64,000 nucleotides of DNA from Prorocentrum cordatum (GCA_963575745.1 CAUYUJ010016699.1:157001-221000), one strand, 5' to 3'. Counted from the stretch's first letter, positions 10,463-21,798 are shown. Notes: generated by a model from the sequence alone, not told the origin. Made by a program: numbers and translations.

Positions 10463-10985
10463 TCCTTGAACATGTTGCAAGAGTTTCGAACGAATGTGCG
10501 CGGCGCTAAGGCGATAGCCGCATGTTGAAATGAATCACCCTTCGTCCCTGAAGCTGTTGCAAGCCTGTTAGAACAAGTGTGCGTGGCACCGAGGCGAGAG
10601 CCATATGTTGAAAAGGAGCTTCCCTCCGTCCTTGAAGCTGCTGTAAGCTTTTAAGCAGATGTGCGCTGCGCTCAGGCGGGAGCCACATTTTGGACACGGC
10701 CCGCCCTCCATCCTTGAAGCTGCTGCAAACTTTGAAAACGAGTGTGCGCGGCGCTAAAGCGAGAGCCACGTTTTGAAAAAGGCCCGCCCTCCATCCTTGA
10801 AGCTGTTGCACAATTTTAGAACGAATGTGCGCGGCGCTCGAGCGAGAACCACATTTTCAAACTGGCCCGCTCTCCGTCAGTGGAAATGATGCAAACTTTA
10901 CGGCGAAGGTGCGCGGAACTCAAGCGAGAGCCACATTTTGAAAACGACCCGGTATCCATTTTTGAAGCTGTTGCAAGTGTGAAGC
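10463..10985. repeat. 83-bp minisatellite, about 6.3 copies
   Basis: Copies begin CCTTGAAGCTGCTGCAA at 10463, 10546, 10630, 10712, 10795, 10878 and about 10960. Each carries GTGTGCGCGGCGCTAAAGCG and GAGCCACATTTTGAAAA. Spacing is 82-84 bp and copies are visibly diverged. Confidence 0.95.
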
Positions 10986-11461
10986 TTCAGGACCACACAT
11001 GGTCACATGGTGAGGACATCGCAAGCGAAAAGCCCGGCCCGCCCTACCGACGCATCTGGGGGGGGGTGCGACCTGGAGGTGCCATTTGTACGGGAAAAGG
11101 AGAATGAGTAGGAGGATGAGGCAGAGGCGAGGGGAGGCCGAGGAGGAAGAGGAAGAGGAAAAAGAGGCGGAGGAACAGGGCTAGAGGCGAAATGAAAGCA
11201 AGAGCCGGGGAGTGATATGGACAATCACCTGAAGCAGAGAGGAGGTCAACGGGGGACTGAAAACTTTGGGGCAACCCTGTGTTCGTGGGCAGGTCGTCCG
11301 GTCCGGAGCAAGTCAAAATGCAGCAGTGCAGCTCAAGGAGGGGGGTCGAGCTCGCCAGGCCTGGGCCCGAGCACAAAGAGGGATGGCTCGGGGAGCTAAA
11401 GCAGAGGGCGCGCAAGCTTCCATCCAACGCCCAGTCACCGCACGTGTGGGGGGCATGGCAA
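10986..11461. other. Unassigned sequence
   Basis: A purine-rich GAGGA segment at about 11096-11160, otherwise unassigned. Confidence 0.4.
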
Positions 11462-11588
11462 CTGTGTGCCCCCGCCAACAGCGAAGCAAAGAAAAACGGT
11501 TCGACAACGAGGGGCCGACGTGAGACCTGTGTGCCCCCGCCAGCAGCGAAGTAAAGGAACACGGTTCGACGGTGAAGGACCGACGACA
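11462..11588. repeat. 65-bp tandem duplication
   Basis: Two copies of a unit starting CTGTGTGCCCCCGCCARCAG and containing ACACGGTTCGAC, at 11462 and 11527. Confidence 0.85.
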
Positions 11589-11885
11589 TCCCAAATCCGC
11601 AGACCTCGCCAATTCCCCTCCCAAGAAGCTTGGGGCCTCCGTCGTTGTGGCCGAGTCGCTGGCGGTGGCTTACACGGCAAGCGGCCCTGTGCTCGCATTG
11701 TAGCGATCCCGCGAGTGGCTGGAGTCGGAGCTTCTTGCGCGTCAGCTGCCATAATCTTGGGGGAAAGCGAAGGAGAACGACAGAGCGACCTCGCGGAGCA
11801 GGCCACGGAGAACCCAGGCCGCCACGCGCTCGCGGCGGCAGGCGCCCGCCCCACAGGCCTGATGAGAGCAGCACGGTGAGCTCCT
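11589..11885. other. Unassigned GC-rich sequence
   Basis: No recognised gene. Confidence 0.4.
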
Positions 11886-12165
11886 CTCTGAGGCCGGCAC
11901 TCTCGCTTCCTCCCTCCCTCTCTCGCTTCCTCGCTTCCTCTCCCTCTCCCTTCCTCTCTCGCTTCCTCGCTTCCTCCCTTCCTCTCTCGCTTCCAGGACC
12001 TCGCCCTCTCCCTCCCTCGCTTCCTCCCTCCCCCTCTCCCTTTCTTCTTCCGCTCTCGCTTTCCCTCCCTTTGTCTCTCTCTCTCTCTCTCTCTCGCTCG
12101 TGTTTTTGTCCCCCTCCCTCCCTCTTTACTTTCCTCCGCCCGTCTGCTCTTTCCCCCCTTCTGGT
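11886..12165. repeat. CT-rich (CTTCCTCTCTCG)n tract
   Basis: Imperfect CTTCCTCC/CTCTCGCTTCC array ending in (CT)n at about 12070-12095. Confidence 0.85.
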
Positions 12166-12332
12166 GGATATATATATATAATATAATATAAGATAATATA
12201 ATATAATATAATATACTATAATATAATATAATATAATATAATATAATATAATATACAAAATATAACATAATATAATATAATATAATATAATACAATATAA
12301 TATAATATCATATAATAATATAACAATATAGT

Positions 12333-12366
<34 letters not shown>
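12166..12366. repeat. (ATATA)n AT-rich microsatellite
   Basis: TATAATA pentamer repeats followed by a (AT)n run at 12338-12366. Confidence 0.95.
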
Positions 12367-12371
<5 letters not shown>

Positions 12372-13366
12372 AAACAGAATTAAGCGACAACTGATAGCCG
12401 GAGCAATTTGCTATGGGCTTCTTGCTGTTGCCAGCGCTAGCCGGCATGTCCTGCCAACACGTCCACGATTGCCACGTCTCCTCCGCCGCCCCTCCGCCCT
12501 CCGCCCCTCTCATCGCTTCCTGGGCGGAGCCCCTCTCCTTCCAGACCTCGTCGGCGGCGAGCACAGACGGGCGCAAGGCCAGGGGGGCGGCACTCTAAGA
12601 TGGTTCCTGCGCCTCTCCGGCAAGGTGTGCGGCGCACTGCTCTTGAGGGGCCGGCCGTCTCCGTGAAGCTCGCCGCCCTTCGTGGCAGGCCGCCGATCTC
12701 TCGCCCTGCCCCCCCTCCTGCTTCGGAGCAGGCCTGCAGACACCGCCACCACCAACATCCCCGGTCAGGGCCGCCAGGGGGCCCTGGGAGGGCGCACACC
12801 CCTGCTTAGAGTTAAGAGAATGTTGCGCGAGGATGTGTGCTTCACTCCAAGCGCTGTCTTACACAGTAGTGCAGGTCCCGATCTACGAGAGTTCTACGAA
12901 GGAGAGAAAACAACTCCAAGAAAACACCCAGGGTCCAGTCCAGACTTTCTGGGCCTTCGTAAGCGAAATCTGGAGCCCAGGATGACTCGTGCATTTTCTT
13001 GAGCTGTCTGATGGGTGTATGCAGGCTCCTGGCCCCGACCAGGAGGGTCCATGCACCATCATGGGGCCCAGGACAGCCCTGACCAGGCACGGTGTTAGCA
13101 CCTGCCGTCTGTGGATGTGCGCGCCGGGGGTCTCCCCTTGTAGCCGTCGTGCTACCACGGGGAGCGCCGAAGCAGGCACGAAGAGGCCTCTTCGGCCAAG
13201 GCCGGCCTCGGCTTCGAACAGGTTCCCCGGCCTGGATCTCAAGGAGTCAGCCGAAAACCAGAGACCCTCCTGAGCCTGTGGTCCTTCGCTCAGCGTCAGG
13301 CCCGTGCTCTGCCTGCGCGGCAGGCGCTTGTCGTCGTTTCGCACGGCCCGGCGCGGCGACTCGGTC
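12367..13366. other. Region downstream of the last recognised K+ channel exon
   Basis: The cyclic-nucleotide-binding-like domain and C-terminus of the channel should follow here on the minus strand, but I could not identify them. A minus frame at about 13165-13240 (PGNLFEAEAG) weakly resembles the start of such a domain but is not convincing. Exons may be missed. Confidence 0.3.
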
Positions 13367-13450
13367 CTTGAGGCAGGGCTCGTACATGCGGAGCCACTGC
13401 AGGAACGGCGCGCTTCGCAGCATGTGCCCGTAGATGTGGTAGGAGAGCTC
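13367..13450 (-). CDS. K+ channel exon: C-linker end, before the CNBD
   Basis: 28 codons beginning ELSYHIYGHMLRSAPFLQW and ending in YEPCLK. The ELxYHIYGxxLxxxPF signature is characteristic of the C-linker to CNBD junction in protist and dinoflagellate CNG/KCNH-like channels. The acceptor is ACGCAG before GAG and the donor AAG followed by GA. It is in phase 0 with the preceding exon (LKQ joined to ELSYH). Confidence 0.9.
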
Positions 13451-14715
13451 CTGCGTGCGGTGGTCGGCGGGCCGCGCAATCAGACAGGATCCTGAAGCTC
13501 CATTTCGGCCCAGGCTTGGGTGCGATCCGCCCGCGGTCCCCAGAGGAGGCCTCAGATCGAAGCTCAGAAAAAACATATCAAAAACAAATCTGTCGATCTG
13601 GGGCCTCGTGCCAGCTCTGTCGACGCAGGGCGGCGGTGGTGCGACGGCCCCCCCCCCCAGACTGATCACCCTTGCTGTCCTTGCCCTCCTCATCCCCTTC
13701 GCCCGCCTTCTTTCCATAACTGTTTTGGCTCGCAGGCCCCCAACCAGGCACGGACGCTCTACCGCTTGTGCGTGGTCCCCGTGTGCGAGCCTTCCGATCC
13801 AGGCAAGATGGCAGCCTGACCCCACCAAACAGACAAATATTCGTTGCCGCCTCACCAGAGAAGTGACGAGCGATTCCACGGCAAGTGAAGATCGCAGCCC
13901 CAATGACAGCTCGCCGCTCGGGCGATCCGACCCCCCCCTCCTTTCTTCACCTGCGCTGCGGCAGATGAGCTCCCCCTCAAAAGTGGAAGAGCCTCCGTGG
14001 CCCCACTGCGTCGCAGACGCCAGAGACACAGAACACTCCCTCGGCTCCACCGCTGAAGGTAGGATCTTGGCCCGACCTTTCAGAATGCGTGTTCGTTTTC
14101 AGCCCCAGAGATCTTTCGCAGATCAGCGCGTGTTCGGAACTCGACGCCCAGAACACCACGCACCTCCTGGGAAATCGGGTCTCGAAAAACTTGGTCGGAA
14201 TCGCTTTGGGCTCCCAAACTGGCCTGGATCTCGCTAAAAGGGAACTTGCGGGCTGGGGCTCAAGAATCCCTTGGCATATGGGTAGAGATGTTTACGTGTC
14301 CTGGACTCTGGGGCAATCGCTTTTTGACAGCGCTCGCACGTTTTTACAATGGTGTCGGGCCACCAAACTGCGCCCCTGGCCCCCGACTTGCAACAACAAC
14401 AGCAACAACACCACCACCACCAACAACAACAATGGCTCCCGCCTGATGCTTTCTGACCTCATATCTCAAACTCGCGCTCTCGCGTGTCACTTTCTCACGC
14501 TTCATACAGGAATCGCTCTCTCGCGCACCATGGCTGCTTTCGTCGAACTTGCTTTTTGGGGCGGTGCGTTTCCATGATCTGGAGGCCGCACAAGCTTGCG
14601 GCCAACAGGCGAAATTACGAAAGAAGTGCAAACGAGCGCAAATGCTTGAATCAATGCTAAGGAAGAGGGTGGCCGTCTTTGAGACTGCCGAGCGCTGGAA
14701 AGGGCCGGGCTGCTC
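13451..14715 (-). other. K+ channel intron
   Basis: 1265-bp intron between two C-linker exons. It holds an (AAC)n tract at 14389-14425 and otherwise unassigned sequence. Confidence 0.75.
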
Positions 14716-14775
14716 CTGCTTGAGCACGGGGGACAGCATGCGCTTGATCTCCTCCTCGTAGGTGTCGAAGCCAGC
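14716..14775 (-). CDS. K+ channel exon: C-linker middle
   Basis: 20 codons reading AGFDTYEEEIKRML then SPVLKQ. In related channels an acidic helix ending in LSPxL immediately precedes the ELSYHIYG helix, exactly as here. The acceptor is AGAG before GCT; an alternative AG two bases earlier would break phase. The donor is CAG followed by GA. Confidence 0.82.
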
Positions 14776-14795
14776 CTCTGTGGGGGGAGCAGGAC

Positions 14796-15003
14796 GGCGT
14801 GGATGATGATGCTGATGATGATACTGGCGATTATGATGATGATGCTGACGATGATGATGCTGATGCTGATGCTGCTGATGATGATGGCGATGGTGATGAT
14901 GATGATGCTGATGATGTTGAGACTGATCCGGATGCTGATGATGATGATTCTGATGATGAGGATGATGATGATGCTGATGATGCTGATGATGCTGATGATG
15001 CTG
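14796..15003. repeat. (GAT)n microsatellite
   Basis: GAT/GCT triplets. Reads as His/Gln runs on the minus strand and Asp or Met runs on the plus strand. Confidence 0.95.
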
Positions 15004-15275
15004 AATTGCTTTGCTTTCTAGGCTTTTCGCACCATCAAGTGTCCCTTTCACGTGTGCCCCCATGACGTTGGACCAGAGACCGCTGGGCAAGCTGGGAACG
15101 TCACACGAGACGTCGCCAAGAGCGCACACGCCAATGGACAACTAGACAGAGTCTGCCTGGATTCCCTCTTTCGGATCCCTCCCCAGTGTGAGGTTGGGGG
15201 GGGCAATCTGCCCCTCCTGGCTCGCTGCGTTTTGGCATGAGCCGTGCCGAAGCGGCTGTACGTCCCTGCAACAAC

Positions 15276-15560
15276 GGAGGCGGAGGCGGGTGAGAAGGAG
15301 GAAGAGGTCAACAACGATGAGGATGCGGTCAACGACGAGGAGGAGGAAACGGAGGCGGAGGAGGGAGGGAGGAGGGGATGAAGGAACAATATAATGATAT
15401 AGGAATCTAACAAGACGAGGGCGGAGGAGTAGGACGAGAAGCAGGAAGATATGGATGAGGATGACGAGGAGCGAAACAAGGAGGAGGAGGAGGAGGAGAA
15501 GGAGGAGGAGGAGGAGCAGGAGCAGGAGGAAAACGAAAACAAGGATACGAGGACGAGGAA
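15276..15560. repeat. GAGGA-rich imperfect microsatellite
   Basis: Purine-rich GGA/GAC/GAA triplets, interrupted. Confidence 0.85.
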
Positions 15561-15734
15561 AATGAGGTATGAAGCGAAGAAGGACGAGGAGCAATAACGG
15601 ACTCCGAGGGATCCCTCGCTAGAGCCAAGCGCCAAGAGGTCTTGACGAGGAACCTAGCGAAGCCAGGAGCTTCAACTCCCGAGCGGCCTGAGATCCCCTG
15701 GCCCCCCTTCGTCCATGTCCCCCTCCATCCTCCG

Positions 15735-15965
15735 CCGATCTCCTCCTCCTCCTCCTCCTCCTCTTCCTCCTCCTCCCCCTCCTCCTCCTCCTCCATCTCT
15801 TTCTTGTCCTCTGTACTTCTCCTCTCTGTCCCTCCCTCCTCCCTCCCTCCGCGTCTCCTCCTTCTTCCTCACCCTCCTCCTCCTCCTCTTCCTCCCTCAT
15901 CCTCCTCCTTCTCCTCTTGCCGTCATCCTCCTCGTTATCCTGCTCCACTCCCTCCCTCCCTCCAG
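15735..15965. repeat. (TCC)n imperfect microsatellite
   Basis: Pyrimidine-rich TCC tract on the same strand as 17761-17885, complementary to the GGA tract at 15276-15560. Confidence 0.9.
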
Positions 15966-16195
15966 TGTAGAGATGCGCAGCCACAAGACCTGCCATCGAT
16001 CAACTCTGAACTTAGACGACCGAAACAGGCTTAGCGAAACACGGAGGGTATTGTACGTCTTGTGCACGTGGGTGCCGTCGCGGACGATGTGCTGATTGTT
16101 GTTGCTGGTTGGCTGGGGCTGCCATCCCTGTGCTCAATGACGCGAAGGTCACTCCACCTCGTCTCCCGGGAGGGCGAGGATGGGGATAAGGAGGG

Positions 16196-16375
16196 GAAGG
16201 CAGAGGAGGACGAGTATGGCTTGGAGCGGAAGGAATTTGAGGATGACGGCGACGATGACGATGATGCTGCTGCTGATGATGATGAGGATGCTGGTGATGA
16301 TGATGCTGGTGATGATGATGAGTTTGATGAGGACGATGATGCTGGTGATGATGATGATGCTGATGGTGATGCTGG

Positions 16376-16429
<54 letters not shown>

Positions 16430-16492
16430 GGAGGAGGAGGAGGAGGAGGAGGAGGAGGAGGAGGAGGAGGAGGAGGAGGAGGAAGATGAGCA
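16196..16492. repeat. GAT then GGA compound microsatellite
   Basis: GAT/GCT triplets to about 16430, then pure GGA to 16492. The minus frame through it gives His and Pro runs. Confidence 0.95.
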
Positions 16493-16499
16493 GTGGGAT

Positions 16500-17187
16500 T
16501 AGTTCTTTCCCCGTGAGTGGACAGTGTCCTGGGGTCCTGGGGTGGGTCTATGGACCCCCCCCCTTCGTGCAGCCACTTGGCGGCGTGGGGGGGGGGCCAT
16601 CCTTTGCTGCCTGGAGCTCCCTGGCCGCGCCCCCCTCTCAAGCAGCTGGAGCCTGCCGGCGCCCGCCTTCGAGGGCGGGCGGCGCTCCTCCGCCGAGCTG
16701 CGAAGGACTCCACTCTTGCGGGCCGGGCGCACGCCGCACTGTGGGCAGAACGAGCCTGTTTTGCGTCGGCGGCGAGGCAAAAGAAAGCTGCGCCAGGGGA
16801 AATGGCCCATACGGGGATGCCGTTATGGCGAACCGTGCCACCAGGCAAGAGGCAAGGAACGAACACGCGCACCTGGCACTGCGCGCGGGCAACGTGGCTC
16901 TGGACCACTCTGTCCGCGACCCGCGTGCCAGGCGGCACAGGACACGAACTCTCCGAGATCTCAGTCCAGGCAGGCAAGCACTGGGAGGTCAGCCACTCGG
17001 CCAGCTCTTGGTGGGTTCCCCCGCGGCTCTCCAGACAGCGGCGGCACGAGAATCGGGAGCCCTCCTTGCCCCCCGACCCTTTGTCCGCACGACCTCGTGC
17101 CCTGTCATAGCAATCAACAAGTGAAACTTGCTTGCTCGAGGAAGCTTCTACTGGGGCGGCGCGTGAACGACCCTGCCAGGGCCACAA
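16500..17187 (-). other. Open GC-rich frame with Cys pairs; unidentified
   Basis: A minus frame opens at 17187 and stays open into the microsatellite. Non-repetitive residues include SRFSCRRCLESRGG and AFFCLAADAKQ, and a neighbouring frame reads FCPQCGVRPARK. The mixture of frames with Cys-x2-Cys pairs suggests a decayed mobile-element zinc-binding segment, but I cannot name it. No spliced leader is present. Confidence 0.3.
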
Positions 17188-17458
17188 GGGTCACAAAGAG
17201 CACACTCCTCAAGCACCACTACTTGCCCTTTTCGAACCCTGCTCGCGAGGCGCTCCACCTCGCGAACGTTGTCAACCTCGCCTTCGGGCAGCTGAAACTT
17301 GTGAGCGGCAGCCTCGGCCTGACGGTCAACTATATCATTGGCCTGTCTTGAGAGCCTAGGGATGCCTGAAAACCTGGCTCTGTCCTCGGACGCGTTGGAC
17401 TCCACCTTGTGGATGGCCAGCTGCGCCTCTTGGAAGGCCTCGAGGAGTAAGGAGGATA

Positions 17459-17560
17459 ATGCATGAGGAGGAGGAGGAGGAGGCAGGAGGAGGCAGGAGG
17501 AGAAGGATGATGATGCTGCTGCTGCTGCTGATGATGATGAGGAGGAGGAGGCAAACCCAA
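17459..17560. repeat. GGA/GAT/GCT microsatellite
   Basis: Short compound trinucleotide tract. Confidence 0.9.
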
Positions 17561-17760
17561 ATTCCGAGGCGAGCCTCAGTATTGGAAGCCAGATCTCTGA
17601 CATTTTTTTGCAGTACGTGGGTACGGCCACCCAGAGCTCTCGACCCCTTCTCCGGGGACGGTGCTCTCATCCCAGGGCCCGAACAGGGCCCCTGGACCCT
17701 GACATCGAGGCATAGGCGGTGTTGTTTGTCTGGCAAGGCCAGTCCGAGAAAATCCTCAGC

Positions 17761-17885
17761 GAATCCTCCTCCTCATCCCCCCTCGTGCGTATCCCCCTCC
17801 TATTCTTCCCTCCTCCTCCTCCTCCTCCTCCTCCTCCTGCTCCTCCTCCTCCTCCTCCTCCTCCTCCTCCTCCTCCTCCTCCTGA
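17761..17885. repeat. (TCC)n microsatellite
   Basis: CCT triplets, ending 28 bp from the donor side of the C-linker 1 exon. Confidence 0.95.
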
Positions 17886-17912
17886 AGGCCCCCCCCCCCG
17901 CGCGGCCTTCGC

Positions 17913-17984
17913 CTCCCACAGCCACATGAGGTGAGTCCGCAGGGGCATGGCCAGCTTCTTCGGAACGTTGCGCCAGCGCATGTA
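17913..17984 (-). CDS. K+ channel exon: C-linker start
   Basis: 24 codons, YMRWRNVPKK then LAMPLRTHLMWLWE. The YMRxRxxPxxLxxxLRxxxxxxWE pattern is the conserved first C-linker helix pair after S6 in CNG/KCNH-like channels. The acceptor is TGCCAG before TAC and the donor GAG followed by GC. Joined to the previous exon (NSLHEEK), the segment is a few residues shorter than usual, so a very small exon may be missed between 17985 and 21205. Confidence 0.87.
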
Positions 17985-18602
17985 CTGGCATCTCAGTCGG
18001 CACCTCTCCCTTCGCAACTGCATCCTCTATGTATGCATGGCTCGGTGTATTTTCATATACGGTTATGTGTGCATACATCTGAAATTAGATACTAGGTACC
18101 AGGACCAGAGCGACAGCACTATATTTGTATGAATAATGCAAATCCATAGAGAGATACATAAGTAAACAACAGAGAGGAAGGACAATCAAACATACAGGCA
18201 GAGGCAACAATCTTGGACGCCGTGCTTTGTTGGCAGTGCGGGTGGTTATCCTGAACTCCTGCCTCTGGTTCGATGCTCCGAGCCCCAAGGCAACCAGAAA
18301 GCTGCCACGATGGAACGCAGAGCGAGGGAATGGGTCGAGGATCTTGGGGCGCACGGACTGCCAAACTGATGACCTCACGCGGGGAGTGGAACGAGAGAGA
18401 GAGAGAGAGAGAGGTCCGCTGGCTCGGAGTGGTGCGCGGCGCTGGGATGCGCACATCCTGGGACCTGATGCATCGCGGGACACCGTCCTCCCTCACTCCC
18501 TTCCCATTCCCTCCCGGCCCACCGCTCCAGGCCCCCGCTCCACCTCCTTTCCTGCCCTTCCCCGCCCCCTGTGCACCTCGCCGTCTCTTTTTTACATCCT
18601 CT

Positions 18603-18676
18603 CTGTTTTTTTTCCTCCTCGTCCTCCTCCTCCTCCTCCTCCTCCTCCTCCTCTTTCCTCCTCCTCCTCCTATTTC
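18603..18676. repeat. (TCC)n microsatellite
   Basis: CTC/CCT triplets interrupted by TTT. Confidence 0.9.
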
Positions 18677-19084
18677 CTCAGCGCGAACTCGAGAGCTTCA
18701 CTCAACAGAGAATTCAAGCCTTTCCCCCTGAAGCGTTGCGAGTGGATCGTACTCATGATTTGGTGCATGGGCCCTCTGATTTGGGCCCCTCGGCCTTTTC
18801 TGGGACAGCTGTCGACCACTCCATGGCTGAGTTGTGCCACCAATCGCATCGATTGGGGACTTTGATGGAGACCCCTGTTTAAATAGTGAGGTCTGCGGGA
18901 TGCATTGTGGGCCATCCTCCAAGTCGGGCACCAGTTTCCTGGAGTTGGGGTGAGGTTTTGGATGATAGCAGCATGACGACACCGAAATCAGAGCACAATG
19001 AACTTCCCATTCCCTCAACCACTTTCCCGTTCCTGCCCCCCAAGAGGGCCCCATGATGCCGAATTCATCGTGTTTTTCCATTGG

Positions 19085-20110
19085 TGTTTGAAGGATTTTG
19101 GCGTTTGCTCATTTTCAGATTTACGACGGCCCAAGACGGCCCAACCCCAAGAGGACCCCAAGACGGCCCAGGGGACCTCCGAGACGCCCAACAGGGCCTC
19201 CAAGACGTCCCTGAAGCGCTCCAAGAAGGCCCGAAGTCGGCCGAGAGAGGCCCTCAAGACGTCCCTCCCTCCCCCTCGAATGAAAACGCGGGTCGCCATC
19301 TCATGGTAATGAGTAGGAGGCAGAAGGGCACGATGCTAAGATGGCCTCCAAGACGGCCAATATGGCCTCAAGAGGGCCCAAGGTGGCCGCAAGATGCCTC
19401 CAAGACGGCTCAAGCTGCACCCAAGATGGCCTCAAGATGGCCCAAGACGGTCCAAAAGGCCCCCGAAAGGCCTCCAAGAGGTCCTCCAAGAATGCCGGAA
19501 GCGGCCAACATCATTGATTATCCGGAGGTTTTTGCAGGGTATTGGCGTTTTCTCCTTTTCGGCAATCTGACGGCCCAACAGGCCCCTACGAGCGCAGATG
19601 ATGCCTCCACTATGGCGCCCTGACGGCACAAGAGGCTCCCAAAACGGCCCCCGAACGGCCAAATAGGCATACAAGATGCTCAAGATGGCTTCCGAGACGG
19701 CCCTGAAGCGCCCCAAGAGGGCCCCAAGTCGGTTCAGAGAGGCCCCCTCCGACGGCATCCGACGGCATCAGACTTGCCAGGAGCACCCCAAGCTGGCCAA
19801 AGAGCCCCCAACAGCCCCGACGAGGCCAGGCCCACAAGAGACCTCCAAGGCGCCCCCAGGAAGCTCCCAGGAGGCCCTAAGAGTGCCCCAAGAGGCTTCC
19901 AAAAGGCCTCCTCCTCCTCCTCCTCCTCCTCCTCCCTCTCCTGGTCCTCCCTATCATCCTCCACCCCGAAGAGTTTCCAGAGCGGCTGAGGGGAACACAG
20001 TCCGGTAGCTTGGCCAAGCTCTGACCAAACCTGGAGCCACAGAGGCACTTCCCAGAAAGGCAGGGGGCTGCGGTGATTCGCCGTAGACGTCTTCGATATC
20101 ATTCCTAACA
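19085..20110 (-). repeat. GGCC-rich array, copy c, with conserved tail
   Basis: Two units, each opened by a leader of the type GTTTGAAGGATTTTGGCGTT (about 19085 and 19512) followed by CCAAGACGGCCC 12-mers. A TCC tract lies at 19908-19945. A tail at about 19970-20105 contains GGGGAACACAGTCCGGTAGC and GGTGATTCGCCGTAGACGTC, shared with copies at 31.96, 35.1, 42.3 and 43.1 kb. Confidence 0.85.
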
Positions 20111-20429
20111 CTCGGGACTCAACAAACGCGCTGCCACCGAAAGAACATCGAGCAATGTCGTCATCGAGTCGCCCTTTCCTGTTGATCCCTTCCCCGCGCC
20201 CCTCCCACCTCTTCCGTTCTTGCGGATCTCTTTTCAGGGTCGGCGGACACGACTGTAATGCATTTGCATCGAGAAGCTACCTTGGCGACGTACGCGACCA
20301 TTCTGCAACACGTGGCCACAACAGTGGGCAACTTTGTCGGGTGGCGACATGGCACGGTTTGTCGTGACATCTGCATGACGAGGTTGCACGTTGCACGAGA
20401 GGAGTAAGGAAAGAAGGAGAGATCCAAGG

Positions 20430-21060
20430 GACATAAACCCGAAGTTATCGAGCCGTCGAGAAGGTGAGGGAAAATCTCTGTCGACAGTCGCTGCCCTGCT
20501 GCGTCCGGATCCTCTCCCAGGACCCACGAAAGCGGCGACAGTTGCGCGGTTCGCAGCCACCGAGGGATGGCGAGGTCTAGCTGCAATCTGCGAGGTCTAG
20601 TCTAGACCCGCGTAAGACACCAATCCGCAGGACACCCCATGAGCCCACGAAAGTGGCAACACACTCCCTTGTCGCAGCCCCCAGGTAGAGAGAGAAGGAG
20701 GTCTAGGCACCGCTCCGCTGGACCTACTACCAGGAGTCCACGAAAGCAGCCAGTGTTCCGCAGCTCGCAGCAAGGTGTACTTCTGACCCGCATAGCACCG
20801 CAGTGCGCGAGACCCCCAGGAGCCCACGAAAGTGACCAAGGACGGCTAGGTTTAGTTCGGATCCTCGTGGTATCGTAGTTCGCTGCAGGTCGCAACCCCA
20901 AAGAAGGCGAGGTCAAATTCTGATCCGCGTAGCACCGCGACCGTCGCAACAATCTTGCAGTTCCAGATCCCCAGGGAGGGGCGAGGTGTAATTCTGATCC
21001 GTGTATGACGTCACGGCGCTGGGCTTCCCAAGAGCCCACGAGACTTCCGCGGCCGTTCCA
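20430..21060. repeat. Degenerate repeat of roughly 110 bp
   Basis: Recurring blocks such as CCCACGAAAGTGGC, GATCCGCGTA, CACCGC and CCCCAGGAGCCCACGAAAG at irregular spacing, about five diverged copies. Related wording (GATCTGCGTAAC, CGCTGGACCC) recurs at 63.30-63.45 kb. Confidence 0.65.
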
Positions 21061-21205
21061 GAAACTTCTGGAGCGGTCTGAGAGCGTTCAGAACTGCTCT
21101 GGAACCACTTGTCTTCCTCCTATGCTTGTCTGTTTCTTACTTCCTGGACAAGCGTCAAAGCGCTACACTATTGACCGCAGGAGGCTGAGGCCGAGGCATT
21201 CTCAC

Positions 21206-21289
21206 CTTCTCCTCGTGCAGGCTGTTCTTCTGGGCGTTGAGGGTCCTTATGAGGTCCGTGAGCTCTCCCATCCTTAGCAAGCTCGCCTT
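21206..21289 (-). CDS. K+ channel exon: post-S6 helix
   Basis: 28 codons, KASLLRMGELTDLI then RTLNAQKNSLHEEK. It matches the position and style of the cytoplasmic end of S6 and the helix before the C-linker in KCNH/CNG-like channels (LNAxxxxxxEK). The acceptor is AAATAG before AAG and the donor AAG followed by GTGAGA, the most canonical donor of the gene. Confidence 0.78.
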
Positions 21290-21753
21290 CTATTTGTTCG
21301 GCTCTCGGGCCGAGGACCCAGATAACGGGAAACCAATCCACCTCGTCGTCGCCGTCGTCGTTGTCGTCGTCCTCCTCCTCCTCCTCCTCCTCCTCCTCCT
21401 CCTCCTCCTCCTCCCCATCCACTCTGGAGGGCCAGGATGAGGGATGACCATGATGATCGAGAAGGGTGATAAGGACAGGAGGATGACGGAAACCACGAGG
21501 AAGAGCACGGTGATGAGGACGGGGATGGCGGGGATGATGGGCATTGTGAAATTCGGCTACGCGCAACAGTGACCCTAGGCAAGGGTGACTATTCGTGCGC
21601 GGCATTAGGCGTCAATGGGGAGGCCAATTCCGAGCGTCACTCCGGCGAAGGGTCACTCTTATGCGCAGCCGAGAAATACCTTGCGTTTAGCTTTCCGTGG
21701 CGCGGGGGGGCTGATCAACAGGCCGGGCATAACTAAGGGCTCGTCAGGCTGGC
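21290..21753 (-). other. K+ channel intron
   Basis: 464-bp intron with a GTC/TCC microsatellite at 21342-21415. One minus frame gives a hydrophobic stretch (21430-21544) that I do not believe is coding. Confidence 0.65.
21342..21415. repeat. GTC/TCC microsatellite
   Basis: Trinucleotide tract switching from GTC to TCC. Confidence 0.92.
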
Positions 21754-21798
21754 GAAGACCACCGAGGCGAGGAGCAGGAGGACCAGGACGAAGCAGAC
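21754..21798 (-). CDS. K+ channel exon: S6 segment (micro-exon)
   Basis: 45 nt, 15 codons reading VCFVLVLLLLASVVF, a hydrophobic pore-lining helix in the right place between the pore and post-S6 exons. With the donor TTC followed by GC, the join VVF to KASLLRMGEL gives the usual spacing. The acceptor is GCGAG before GTC; a stronger-looking CAG acceptor 7 bases upstream would change the frame. Boundaries are inferred. Confidence 0.65.

Larger units (their letters stand above)
14776..17912 (-). other. K+ channel intron, microsatellite-rich
   Basis: 3.1-kb intron packed with trinucleotide tracts, annotated separately, and one GC-rich open region (16500-17187). Confidence 0.75.
17985..21205 (-). 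other. K+ channel intron
   Basis: 3.2-kb intron. It holds a (GA)n tract at 18395-18412, TCC tract 18603-18676, GGCC arrays 19085-19900 with their conserved tail, and degenerate repeats at 20430-21060. Confidence 0.75.

Noticed and set aside
13160-13260. Possible start of the CNBD (PGNLFEAEAG) after the last C-linker exon
   Set aside because: The resemblance is short, the following residues do not fit, and splice phases could not be made consistent.
21430-21544. Hydrophobic minus frame (IPVLITVLFLVVSVILL) as an alternative S6
   Set aside because: It is CT-rich and repetitive in style and lacks sensible phase with its neighbours. VCFVLVLLLLASVVF at 21.75-21.80 kb fits order and phase.
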